The position numbers were made by a program, and so were the translations under genes. Shown here piece after piece: positions 1 to 5,869 of a stretch of 6,799 nucleotides of DNA (position 1 is the stretch's first letter; each line of letters opens with the position of its first letter). Below the pieces are notes generated by a model. That model saw only the letters and a list, made by a program, of their open reading frames with translations. It searched no databases and was not told where the DNA came from. Source of the stretch: Desulfohalobiaceae bacterium (lineage in GTDB: Bacteria > Desulfobacterota > Desulfovibrionia > Desulfovibrionales > Desulfothermaceae); assembly GCA_021737525.1 (NCBI GenBank), contig JAIPDU010000085.1:1-6799 (forward strand), read 5' to 3'.

Positions 1-719
1 AGGTGGAGGTAGGTGAGCAGGTATTCTCCCTCGCCGTAGTCTCCCTGGATCATGGCCGGTTCCCGCCGGAGCCATTCCGGGTCCAGGTTGATTCCGTAGG
101 CCCGTTCCAGGGCCGCGGTCCGGGCCCGGCTCAACTCTGCGGCAGGCGTGTCCGCCACCCAGAAGTCCTGCCCCGGATCGACGTACGTGGCCAAAACCCT
201 CGGGCCCCGCAGGGGGTTGGGTTGGAATTGGGCGGGCCACCAGACCGGGGCCTCCACCTGTTCCCGGATGTCCGGGCCGAAGGCGGATTCGCCCTCGGGA
301 CGGAGCAGCACGTGTCCGCTGCAGTTGGGCAGGCGCTCGTGCAGGGGCTTGCGTCCCCAGGGACAAATATCCAGCCCTGTTTCCGGGGAGGCCGTCCGCA
401 GGGCCAGGCCGGCCCCGCCGCAGAAGCCGAGGTATCGTCCGCCCCGGGCCACGTAATCCCGCATCTCATCCCGTCCCCGCCGGCCCAGGCTCTTTGCCCT
501 GCGCGAGGCCCAGCCCCCGGGAACGAGAAGGGCCGGGGGAGCAAGACGCCTCAAGACTCCGCGGGCAACGTCCCGGCTCCGCAGCAGATGAAAGGGGACT
601 TCCAGTTGTTCCAGGGCCCTTAAAAGCAGGACGCCCCAAAAGTGGGACTCGTCCCAGAGAAGGGCCGGCGATCCCGGGAGTGGCCTCTTGTTTCCTCCCT
701 GCGGCATGGACCGTCTCAT
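1..719 (-). CDS. BPL_N-domain (class I amidotransferase-like) protein, 3' end missing
   Basis: The reading frame starts at the ATG at 719-717 and stays open to the left edge, giving 239 complete codons with no stop in the window. The protein resembles the biotin-protein-ligase N-terminal (BPL_N) domain, which has a class I glutamine amidotransferase fold. Seen directly are a glycine turn VPGGW at residues 66-70, an oxyanion/nucleophile-elbow-like segment GFCGGAG at 98-104 with Cys100 in the nucleophile position, and later conserved-looking stretches CPWGRKP (119-125) and GDYGEGEY (226-233). No biotin ligase catalytic domain is visible in the part present. The start overlaps the stop of the upstream SDR gene as ATGA, which implies translational coupling; the upstream GGGCGG is only a weak ribosome binding site. 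A second ATG at codon 5 is a possible alternative. The substrate is unknown, and a real amidotransferase activity is not shown. Confidence 0.8.
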   Translation of the reverse strand, partial: MRRSMPQGGNKRPLPGSPALLWDESHFWGVLLLRALEQLEVPFHLLRSRDVARGVLRRLAPPALLVPGGWASRRAKSLGRRGRDEMRDYVARGGRYLGFCGGAGLALRTASPETGLDICPWGRKPLHERLPNCSGHVLLRPEGESAFGPDIREQVEAPVWWPAQFQPNPLRGPRVLATYVDPGQDFWVADTPAAELSRARTAALERAYGINLDPEWLRREPAMIQGDYGEGEYLLTYLH

Positions 720-1624
720 CCGCCCAGAATGTCCTGCAGGGCCCGGTCCAGGTAAGGGAAGCGGAAATCGAATCCGTTCTGCACAAGGACGTCCGGCTTA
801 ACCCTGGGAGCCTGCAGGAGCATTTGGGAGAGCTCGCCCAGGGCCAGCTTGAGCGCGGTGGAGGGAACGGGGAGAAAGGCCGGTCTACGCAGGGCACGGC
901 CCAGGGCCTTGGTGAATTCCGCGTTGGTCACCAGCCCCGGGGCGCAGATGTTGACCGGCCCGGAAACGTCGCTGTTCCCCGCCAGAAACTCCACGGCCCG
1001 GAGAAAGTCGAGCAGGTGGATCCAGGGGAAGGGCTGCTTCCCGCTGCCCAGACGGCCGCCCAGGCCCAGGCGGAAGGGGGTGAGCATGGAGGCCAGGGCA
1101 CCGCCCTCCCTGGAAAGGGGCGGAGCGATGCGCAGGATGACCACTCTGGCCCCGTGTTTCTGGGCCTTCAGGGCCTCGCTCTGCCAGTCGATACAGACCC
1201 GGGACAGGAAGTTCTCCCCGGGTGGAGCGCTTTCCGTGGCCACATCCTTGTGATGGGGATCGTAGTATCCCACGGCGTTGGCGTTGATCAGTGCGGGTGA
1301 TGGGGCGTCGCTCTGGGCTATGGCCTGGACCGCCATGCGGGTGGCCTCGATCCGTGTGGTGTAGATCTGCTCCTTTTCCTGTTCCGTCCATCTGGCGAAG
1401 ATGTTTTTGCCCACCAGATTGATCACCACATCGGCCTTGGCGGCATGCTCCTGCCATGGTCCCGGTTGGAGAGGATCGCCACTGACCACTTCGCAGTCGG
1501 AAGGGAACATGCCCTTCTTGCTCTCCGAGCGCACCAGCAGACTCAGGGTGTGGCCCTGCCCGTGGAGATAGGAAGCGAGATGGCTCCCCAGAAATCCCGT
1601 GCTTCCCATGATGAAGACATGCAT
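716..1624 (-). CDS. TIGR01777 / YfcH-type NAD(P)-dependent epimerase (SDR superfamily)
   Basis: A 302-residue cytosolic protein of the atypical extended short-chain dehydrogenase group to which E. coli YfcH belongs. The Rossmann dinucleotide-binding loop is visible as GSTGFLG at residues 7-13. VINLVGKNI (67-75) with RW at 78-79 matches the family pattern, as do GYY at 119-121, CIDW at 144-147, WIHLLDFLRA at 201-210 and GPVNICAPG at 222-230. The last 50 residues, with GELSQMLLQ and PRVKPDVL, correspond to the DUF1731 C-terminal domain. Length is normal for the family and the gene looks intact. Near the active site the usual SASAVGYYG, as I recall the family, reads NANAVGYYD, so the serine position is Asn. 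The ATG is preceded by AAGGGGGG at a 6-7 nt spacing. It lies third in the leftward operon and its stop overlaps the next start. Substrate and physiological role are not established for this family. Confidence 0.9.
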   Translation of the reverse strand: MHVFIMGSTGFLGSHLASYLHGQGHTLSLLVRSESKKGMFPSDCEVVSGDPLQPGPWQEHAAKADVVINLVGKNIFARWTEQEKEQIYTTRIEATRMAVQAIAQSDAPSPALINANAVGYYDPHHKDVATESAPPGENFLSRVCIDWQSEALKAQKHGARVVILRIAPPLSREGGALASMLTPFRLGLGGRLGSGKQPFPWIHLLDFLRAVEFLAGNSDVSGPVNICAPGLVTNAEFTKALGRALRRPAFLPVPSTALKLALGELSQMLLQAPRVKPDVLVQNGFDFRFPYLDRALQDILGG

Positions 1625-1651
1625 ATCCAGCCCCCCTTTTTAAAGGGTTGC

Positions 1652-1677
1652 GGCCCGGAAGCTATTCCGACCGGGCC
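1652..1677 (-). other. Stem-loop spanning the stop codon of the 86-residue gene
   Basis: A perfect 7-bp inverted repeat, GGCCCGG (1652-1658) and CCGGGCC (1671-1677), with a 12-nt loop that contains the TAG stop (1664-1662) of the small gene. On the transcript it is followed not by a T-run but by CCCTTT-AA-AAAGGG (about 1633-1646), a second small inverted repeat that overlaps the ribosome binding site of the SDR gene. It is unlikely to be a classical intrinsic terminator. An mRNA-stability or translation-modulating hairpin is possible. The inverted repeats are seen; any function is inference. Confidence 0.4.
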
Positions 1678-1922
1678 TGCTTGAGAGCGGCCATGGCCGC
1701 GTCGATGTCGTAGAGGCTCAAGGGGTCACTTCCCTTGCCGGTGTACATCTGCGAGGCCTGTCTGGCCATTTCGTGGGTGATCCAGCCGTGCTCCTGGTAC
1801 AGACCGGGATCCATCTCGTTGTGCAGCCGGAACTCCACGACTCCGTTGTTTTCCCGGACGTACATCTTGACTTGTTTGTTCTGGGGAAGGGGATAGTAGA
1901 ACACCCCTTGCTTATCCTGCAT
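1662..1922 (-). CDS. Uncharacterised 86-residue protein downstream of the PerM-like gene
   Basis: I do not recognise a named domain. The 86-residue product is soluble, with no signal peptide or membrane segment. It begins with a stretch rich in aromatic and beta-prone residues (GVFYYPLP, residues 6-13; KMYVREN, 19-25; VVEFRLHN, 28-35), has HGWITHEMA at 45-53, and ends with an alanine-rich helix (IDAAMAALKQA, 73-83). The start at 1922 is chosen because a near-perfect AGGAGG (1934-1929) sits 6 nt upstream. A longer in-frame reading from 1982 would run through that site and deep into the permease gene, so it is unlikely. The start overlaps the end of the permease gene by 11 bp, which ties its translation to that gene. 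Codon use and the strong ribosome binding site argue that it is real. A conserved accessory protein of the operon is the most that can be inferred. Confidence 0.75.
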   Translation of the reverse strand: MQDKQGVFYYPLPQNKQVKMYVRENNGVVEFRLHNEMDPGLYQEHGWITHEMARQASQMYTGKGSDPLSLYDIDAAMAALKQARSE

Positions 1923-3009
1923 CCAGGTCCTCCTCTTGCTTGTATTTTTGCGATTTTCTGGGCCAGGCCTTGATAATGGCATTAACCAGGGTGGCCAGGG
2001 GGATGGCGAAGAGCACGCCCCAGACTCCCCACAGGCCGCCGAAAATGATGATCCCCATGATGATGGCCAGGGGGTGGAGGTTCACGATCTCGGACATGAG
2101 CAGCGGGACGAGCACATTGCCGTCCAGGAACTGCAGCACGCCGTAGCCAGCGAGGATGTAGATGAAGTCGGCCTCGAAGCCCCACTGGAAAAAGGCCACC
2201 AAAGCCACGGGAATGGTCATGAGGAGCGCGCCCACGTAGGGCACGATCACGGAGAGGCCCACAAGGAGGCTGAGCAGCACGGAGAACTGCAGGCCGAAAA
2301 AGGCGAAGAGGATGTATGCCGCCACCCAGACGATGAGGATCTCCCAGATCTTGCCCTGGATGAACTTGGCGATCTTTTCGTTGACTTCCTGCCAGACCTG
2401 GTTGGCAAGGTCGATGTTTTCCGGCAGAAGCCCCTGGAGAAAGGAAAGGATCCGTGTTTTGTCCTTGAGCAGAAAGAAGGCCATCAGGGGAACCAGGACC
2501 AGATAGACCACAAAGTTGAGCAGATTGCGCACCGAGGCCATGGAAAAGGAGAAGATGTTGCGCCCCAATGCGGTGAACTGGTCCGTGATCAGCCCCATGA
2601 TGCGGTTTACCTGATCCTCGGTGATCAGCTGGGGGTATTTCTGGGGCAGGGTCTGGAGCTGGTCCTGCCAAGTGGAGAGCATCTTGGGCATGACTTGGAC
2701 GAACTGGGTGATCTGGGAGGAGAGCATGGGCGCCAGCCCCAGCACGAGAAAGACCAGGGCCATAATGAAGATGATGAACACGATCACCACTGCGGCCAGT
2801 CTGGGGAGGTGCATGCGTTCCAGGGGCTTGATGAAGCCCTCCAGGAGGTAGGCCACGACCAGGCTGGCGATGATCGGGGCCAGATACTCGCCCAGAAAGG
2901 TGAACAGGGCGACCACAAGGACGCCCATGAGCACGAAGATCACGATCTGGGGGTCGGAGAGGTAGTCCCTGTACCATTTGGCGAAGATGTTTTCCGATTC
3001 CGTGGTCAT
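1912..3009 (-). CDS. AI-2E transporter / PerM family inner-membrane protein
   Basis: A 365-residue polytopic inner-membrane protein of the PF01594 family (formerly UPF0118; relatives include PerM, TqsA and YdiK). Hydrophobic segments lie at about residues 21-40, 42-60, 70-93, 160-182, 222-243, 245-276, 282-296 and 311-345, with a long amphipathic soluble stretch between the third and fourth (about 94-159), as is typical. The conserved VPYVGALL motif is at 256-263 and the C-terminal glycine-rich block GIIIFGGLWGVWGVLFAIP at 319-337. Members have been linked to autoinducer-2 export, Na+/H+ antiport or general efflux, so no substrate can be assigned. The start at 3009 is preferred over an upstream in-frame start near 3279, because that extension would translate promoter and tandem-repeat DNA and places 90 non-family residues before the first helix. 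The ribosome binding site is weak. It is the first gene of the leftward operon. Confidence 0.92.
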   Translation of the reverse strand: MTTESENIFAKWYRDYLSDPQIVIFVLMGVLVVALFTFLGEYLAPIIASLVVAYLLEGFIKPLERMHLPRLAAVVIVFIIFIMALVFLVLGLAPMLSSQITQFVQVMPKMLSTWQDQLQTLPQKYPQLITEDQVNRIMGLITDQFTALGRNIFSFSMASVRNLLNFVVYLVLVPLMAFFLLKDKTRILSFLQGLLPENIDLANQVWQEVNEKIAKFIQGKIWEILIVWVAAYILFAFFGLQFSVLLSLLVGLSVIVPYVGALLMTIPVALVAFFQWGFEADFIYILAGYGVLQFLDGNVLVPLLMSEIVNLHPLAIIMGIIIFGGLWGVWGVLFAIPLATLVNAIIKAWPRKSQKYKQEEDLDAG

Positions 3010-3034
3010 GGCGCTGTCCGGGCGGTTTGGGCAT

Positions 3035-3078
3035 GTTGAGCGAGACGGGGCCGCTTTCCGTGAATAGGCCGGCTCAAC
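3035..3078 (-). other. Leader inverted repeat upstream of the PerM-like gene
   Basis: A perfect 7-bp inverted repeat, GTTGAGC (3035-3041) and GCTCAAC (3072-3078), encloses 30 nt that contain shorter self-complementary pieces (GGCC twice). If transcription starts near 3145, this lies in the 5' untranslated leader, about 26 nt before the ATG. It could fold into a leader hairpin close to the ribosome binding site. No known riboswitch pattern is recognised. Confidence 0.3.
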
Positions 3079-3151
3079 CCGCCGCTCCCTGCGACCGCAG
3101 CGCGTCTTGCGTGCTGAGGCCACGTGCAGGAGCCTGAAAAGTGACGAAAAT

Positions 3152-3180
3152 ATTGTACACGGAAAGGCGGGAGTTGTCTT
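3152..3180 (-). promoter_or_regulatory. Candidate sigma-70 promoter for the leftward operon
   Basis: Reading leftward, a -35-like AAGACA (3180-3175) and a near-consensus -10 TACAAT (3157-3152) are separated by exactly 17 bp. This is the only AT-rich stretch in the 367-bp gap between fxsA and the PerM-like gene, and it would give a leader of roughly 135 nt. The -10 matches consensus in five of six bases and the -35 in four of six. The rest of the gap (3010-3376) holds only the leader inverted repeat and the tandem repeats listed separately; I see no gene or clear terminator there. Confidence 0.45.
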
Positions 3181-3194
3181 CCCCTGCGCGGGGG

Positions 3195-3236
3195 CGGAGG
3201 TCGGAGGTCGGAGTTCGGAGATCGGATGTCGGATAC
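3195..3236 (+). repeat. Heptamer tandem array, CGGA-NN-T family (6 units)
   Basis: Six consecutive 7-bp units without gaps: CGGAGGT twice, then CGGAGTT, CGGAGAT, CGGATGT and CGGATAC. The CGGA is invariant and the final T nearly so, while changes are confined mainly to the two bases between. The array lies between fxsA and the PerM-like gene, just upstream of the candidate promoter. It belongs to the same family, in the same orientation, as the larger array at 6663-6749. Confidence 0.85.
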
Positions 3237-3261
3237 ACGGATCAACCGATACACCGAACAT
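3230..3261 (+). repeat. Degenerate octamer run continuing from the heptamer array
   Basis: From the last heptamer onward the spacing changes to 8 bp: CGGATACA (3230), CGGATCAA (3238), CCGATACA (3246) and CCGAACAT (3254). The shared pattern is C-S-G-A followed by mostly ATACA. Similarity is clear for three units and weaker for the fourth. It may be a decayed extension of the same array after insertion of one base per unit. Confidence 0.45.
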
Positions 3262-3376
3262 ACTGACACCCAGTTCCACCCAAGGAACAAGCGAAATGGC
3301 ACGGCGGGGCGAGAGGGCCAGTCAGGGCCCATCCGCTGCGGGAAATGTATACGCGGGTAGCCGGGAGACCGAGGCC

Positions 3377-3769
3377 TCAAAAGCGATTGATCTCGATAGT
3401 GGTCCGGTCCATCCTGTTCTTGAAGCGCCGCTTGAGAAATTCCCGGATGGGAGCTCGCGTGGGTGGAAAGAGCACGGTCAGGCCGGCCAGGTCGGTGATG
3501 AATCCGGGAGTGAGCAGGACAACACCCGCGGCGAAGATGAGCATGGCGTCCACGATTTCGTTGCGGGGGATGATCCCCTGCTGGAGATGGGCCTGGATCT
3601 GGTTGTAGGTCCGGAGACCCTCGGTGCGGGCCAAGTACCCGCCTACGACCGCGGTGAGCAGGATGATGGCCACGGTGTTCAGGCTGCCGATAACGCTCCC
3701 CACCTCAATGAGGACGTAGATCTCAGCCACCGGCAGAATAGCGAAGGCCAGAATAAGCTTGCCAAGCAT
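3377..3769 (-). CDS. fxsA: FxsA family inner-membrane protein
   Basis: A 130-residue cytoplasmic-membrane protein of the FxsA family (PF04186). Hydrophobic segments lie at about residues 4-22, 28-46 and 74-100, with a basic C-terminal tail (FLKRRFKNR, 111-119) predicted to face the cytoplasm. Family features seen are PVAEIYVLIEVG at 13-24, the GGYLARTEGLRTYNQIQ block at 43-59 and the signature LLTPGFITDLAG at 85-96. In E. coli, FxsA (YjeG) is known because its overproduction relieves exclusion of phage T7 by the F plasmid, and its normal role is unclear. The ATG at 3769 has AAAGGA at a suitable distance upstream. The length is normal and nothing looks broken. It reads in the same direction as the DUF493 gene 133 bp upstream and may share its transcript, though the gap is wide enough for its own promoter. 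Confidence 0.92.
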   Translation of the reverse strand: MLGKLILAFAILPVAEIYVLIEVGSVIGSLNTVAIILLTAVVGGYLARTEGLRTYNQIQAHLQQGIIPRNEIVDAMLIFAAGVVLLTPGFITDLAGLTVLFPPTRAPIREFLKRRFKNRMDRTTIEINRF

Positions 3770-3871
3770 GGGAATCCTTTAAGGGGCAGGGTTGGATGCG
3801 CTTCCCGTCCCCGGACAGAGATTTGATTGGCACCCGCTTACCGAGAAGACCAGTAGGCATTGCTTCCAAGC

Positions 3872-3899
3872 TCACGGTTTACGGGTAACGGTTCACGAT
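3872..3899 (+). repeat. Short heptamer array, ACGGTT family (4 units)
   Basis: Four consecutive degenerate 7-bp units, TCACGGT, TTACGGG, TAACGGT and TCACGAT, fill part of the 133-bp gap between the DUF493 gene and fxsA. The core is T-N-ACGGT. It differs in sequence from the CGGA-NN-T arrays but has the same period. The array ends only a few bases from the DUF493 stop codon. The rest of the gap (3770-3871) shows no gene or clear promoter. Confidence 0.65.
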
Positions 3900-3902
3900 G
3901 TT

Positions 3903-4166
3903 TTACAGGGAAACGATCCCCTGGATGCCGGAGGCGGCCTCGTACACGGCGATCACCTCCTCGCTGGAATGCACCCGGCATTTGGCTGTGACGCTTACGT
4001 ACATGCCGTTCCGCGAGAGGCGGGTGCTGATCGCGTCCTGCTCCTGGAAGAGATTCAGCACTTCTTTCTTTTGTTCCACAGGAACGATGAACTTGAACAT
4101 GTACTGGCAGGGCCAAGCATGGGTCTGATCCAGGGTTTGCTTGAACTGCTGATGCGTGGTGTTCAT
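3903..4166 (-). CDS. DUF493 family protein (YbeD-like)
   Basis: An 87-residue cytosolic protein of the DUF493 family, whose E. coli member YbeD has an ACT-like ferredoxin fold and no proven function. Visible family features are the beta strand YMFKFIVP (22-29), a following helix EQKKEVLNLFQEQ (31-43), the strand MYVSVTAKCRVHSSEEV (55-71), a second helix and the terminal GIQGIVSL strand (80-87). The start at 4166 is chosen because this is the normal family length and the longer open frame upstream is the antisense shadow of murJ. A GGAG lies 12 nt before the ATG, a rather long spacing. It diverges from murJ across a 171-bp gap that contains candidate promoters. By analogy with ACT folds it may bind a small ligand or regulate a partner, but the sequence gives no specific clue. 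Confidence 0.88.
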   Translation of the reverse strand: MNTTHQQFKQTLDQTHAWPCQYMFKFIVPVEQKKEVLNLFQEQDAISTRLSRNGMYVSVTAKCRVHSSEEVIAVYEAASGIQGIVSL

Positions 4167-4337
4167 AGGGAAGTGTCTCTCCAGGCGGTGTATTGTGCTT
4201 GGCTGTTTGGGGAAATTGATATACATTGCCCGCGGTGCGGACTTGAAACCGGTTTCTGTTATGTGTTTGAACAAGTATAGGCATTCCGTGCCGGTTTGGC
4301 AACAGCGCCTGTTTCCCCGCCGGCAGAACGGGCGGCT
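4167..4337. promoter_or_regulatory. Divergent promoter region between the DUF493 gene and murJ
   Basis: This 171-bp gap has an AT-rich core in otherwise GC-rich DNA, as expected for back-to-back promoters. Leftward, TTCAAG (4247-4242) and TATATC (4223-4218) are 18 bp apart. Rightward, TTTCTG (4253-4258) and TATAGG (4276-4281) are 17 bp apart. Both are imperfect matches, so exact positions are tentative. The two candidate -35 boxes flank and overlap the palindrome at 4245-4256. Confidence 0.4.
4245..4256. promoter_or_regulatory. Perfect 12-bp palindrome, possible operator
   Basis: GAAACCGGTTTC is a perfect uninterrupted palindrome lying between, and overlapping, the two candidate divergent -35 elements. 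A dimeric regulator bound here could affect both the DUF493 gene and murJ. A single 12-bp palindrome can occur by chance, and no matching regulator is encoded in the window. Confidence 0.3.
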
Positions 4338-5867
4338 ATGAGCAGCATTTCCCGGACCATCGCCAGGCGAGCCTCCGTGATTGGGGGGGCGACCTTTCTC
4401 AGCCGGATCCTCGGCTTTGTCCGGGACGTGGTCATCGCCTTCGCCCTGGGCACAAGCCCCCTGGCCGACGCCTTTTTCGTGGCCTTTCGCCTGCCCAACC
4501 TCCTGCGCCGCCTCTTCGCGGAAGGGTCCCTGACCATGGCCTTCGTGCCCGTCTTCTCCCGGACCAGGGAAGGGGAAGGGAGCGAGGCCGCCTTCGCCTA
4601 TGCCCGCTCGGCCATGGTCTGGCTCCTCGTCGTGGTGGGACTGGTGGTTGTTGCGGGCCTTTTGCTGGCCCGTCCCGTGGCCTGGATCATCGCCCCGGGG
4701 TTCGGTGACGATCCCCAGCTCTTCGACTTCACGGTCCGGCTGATCCGGATCTGTTTTCCCTATATCCTGTTTATCTCCGCTGTGGCGCTGTGCATGGGGA
4801 TCCTCAACTCCCTGGGCCACTTTTTCGCTCCGGCAATCGCCCCGTGCGTGCTGAATCTGGTGCTCATCAGCGCGGCCTTGGCCGGGGTCGCCAGCGGGGT
4901 TTCCGTTCCGGTCCTTCTGGCCTGGGGCGTGCTCCTCGCCGGTCTGGGACAGTTCCTGCTGCAGCAGCCCTTTCTGCGCCGGCAGGGGTTCTCCTGGCGC
5001 GGGCAGTGGCGGCTCCGGGACAGCCACGTCCTTCGCATGGGCCGGCTCATGCTGCCCATGGTCCTGGGTGCGGCGGTGTATCAGCTGAACATCGTGGTCA
5101 ACACCATGCTGGCCTCCTTCCTGGCCAAGGGGAGCATCTCCTATCTCTACTACGCGGACCGGCTGGTTCAGTTCCCACTGGGCGTCTTCGGCATCGCCGT
5201 GGGCACGGCGGCCCTGCCCAGTTTCTCCGACCTGGTGGCGCAGGAGCGCCACAGCGAGTTCCTGGGCAGCCTGAACAGCAGCCTGGGGCTGACCCTGTTC
5301 ATCAGCCTGCCCGCCACAGCGGGGCTCATCGGACTGAGCGAGCCCCTGGTGCAGACCCTCTTTGCCAGGGGGGCCTTTCAAATGACCTCGGTCCAGGCCA
5401 CGGCAGCTGCCCTGGTGGGCTATTCCGTGGGACTGCCCGCATTCAGCTGCGTCCGGCCCCTGGTCTCCGCGTACTACGCCCTGCACGACGGCCGCACCCC
5501 GGTGATCGCCGCCTCCATTTGCCTTGTGCTCAACGCGGCGGCTGGACTCTGGCTCATGCAGCATTTGGCCCATGTGGGCCTGGCCCTGGCTGTTTCCCTG
5601 GCCTCCTGGCTGAACATCCTCATCCTGGGGTACAAGCTCTCCGGCCGCTTCCCGGCCTGGATGGACCGGGGACGCGGCTACGGGACCATGCTCCTGTTGA
5701 GCCTGGTTCTGGGCGCCGGGACCTACGCCACCGCGTCCTGGGGCCCGGTCTCCCTGCTCTTGATCCCGCTCTGGGCGGGTGCCTATTTTGGTGCATGCCG
5801 GAAACTCGGACTTGCCGAGGCGGATATGGTCCTGTCCATTCTCCGGAGAAGGAAGGGGACGAAGTAG
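4338..5867 (+). CDS. murJ: Lipid II flippase MurJ (MviN)
   Basis: A 509-residue inner-membrane protein of the MOP superfamily that moves lipid II from the cytoplasmic to the periplasmic leaflet for peptidoglycan synthesis. About 14 hydrophobic segments span the protein. Strong family signatures are SRILGFVRD at residues 22-30, the DAFFVAFRLPNLLRRLFAEG block at 44-63 and AFVPVFS at 68-74. The cavity segment NTMLASFLAKGS (255-266) with YYADRLVQFP (271-280) and LGVFGIAVGTAALP (281-294) aligns with the region of the essential D269/R270 pair of E. coli MurJ, and D274-R275 are present here. The start at 4338 fits the family's N-terminus; an in-frame TTG at 4296 would add 14 residues but has no ribosome binding site, and the site for the ATG is also weak. 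It diverges from the DUF493 gene and is followed 2 nt later by the methyltransferase, suggesting an operon. The protein is intact. Confidence 0.97.
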   Translation: MSSISRTIARRASVIGGATFLSRILGFVRDVVIAFALGTSPLADAFFVAFRLPNLLRRLFAEGSLTMAFVPVFSRTREGEGSEAAFAYARSAMVWLLVVVGLVVVAGLLLARPVAWIIAPGFGDDPQLFDFTVRLIRICFPYILFISAVALCMGILNSLGHFFAPAIAPCVLNLVLISAALAGVASGVSVPVLLAWGVLLAGLGQFLLQQPFLRRQGFSWRGQWRLRDSHVLRMGRLMLPMVLGAAVYQLNIVVNTMLASFLAKGSISYLYYADRLVQFPLGVFGIAVGTAALPSFSDLVAQERHSEFLGSLNSSLGLTLFISLPATAGLIGLSEPLVQTLFARGAFQMTSVQATAAALVGYSVGLPAFSCVRPLVSAYYALHDGRTPVIAASICLVLNAAAGLWLMQHLAHVGLALAVSLASWLNILILGYKLSGRFPAWMDRGRGYGTMLLLSLVLGAGTYATASWGPVSLLLIPLWAGAYFGACRKLGLAEADMVLSILRRRKGTK

Positions 5868-5869
5868 GC

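Noticed and set aside
3..623. Rightward open frame over the BPL_N gene
   Set aside because: It is a GC-rich shadow; the opposite strand carries a continuous, recognisable protein with an ATGA-coupled start.
1936..3039. Long rightward open frame rich in His, Asp, Glu and Gln
   Set aside because: It is the antisense shadow of a hydrophobic membrane protein; the composition follows from complementing Leu, Val and Ile codons.
3010..3279. In-frame N-terminal extension of the PerM-like protein
   Set aside because: It would translate the candidate promoter, leader and tandem repeat, and adds about 90 residues with no resemblance to the family; the start at 3009 gives a normal length.
3319..3334. 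GGGCC/GGCCC hairpin as a terminator after fxsA
   Set aside because: The stem is only 5 bp and there is no T-run on the leftward transcript.
4383..4389. G7 homopolymer early in murJ, possible phase-variable tract
   Set aside because: The tract is short, the GGG GGG codons encode a conserved Gly-Gly in the family, and switching off an essential flippase is unlikely.
4167..5573. Leftward open frame that extends the DUF493 protein upstream
   Set aside because: It runs antisense through murJ; only the last 87 codons match the family, and a proper ATG exists at 4166.
4790..5869. Rightward open frame in a second phase before the methyltransferase
   Set aside because: It overlaps murJ in another frame with low-complexity Gly, Pro, Arg and Ala composition; the real methyltransferase begins at 5870.
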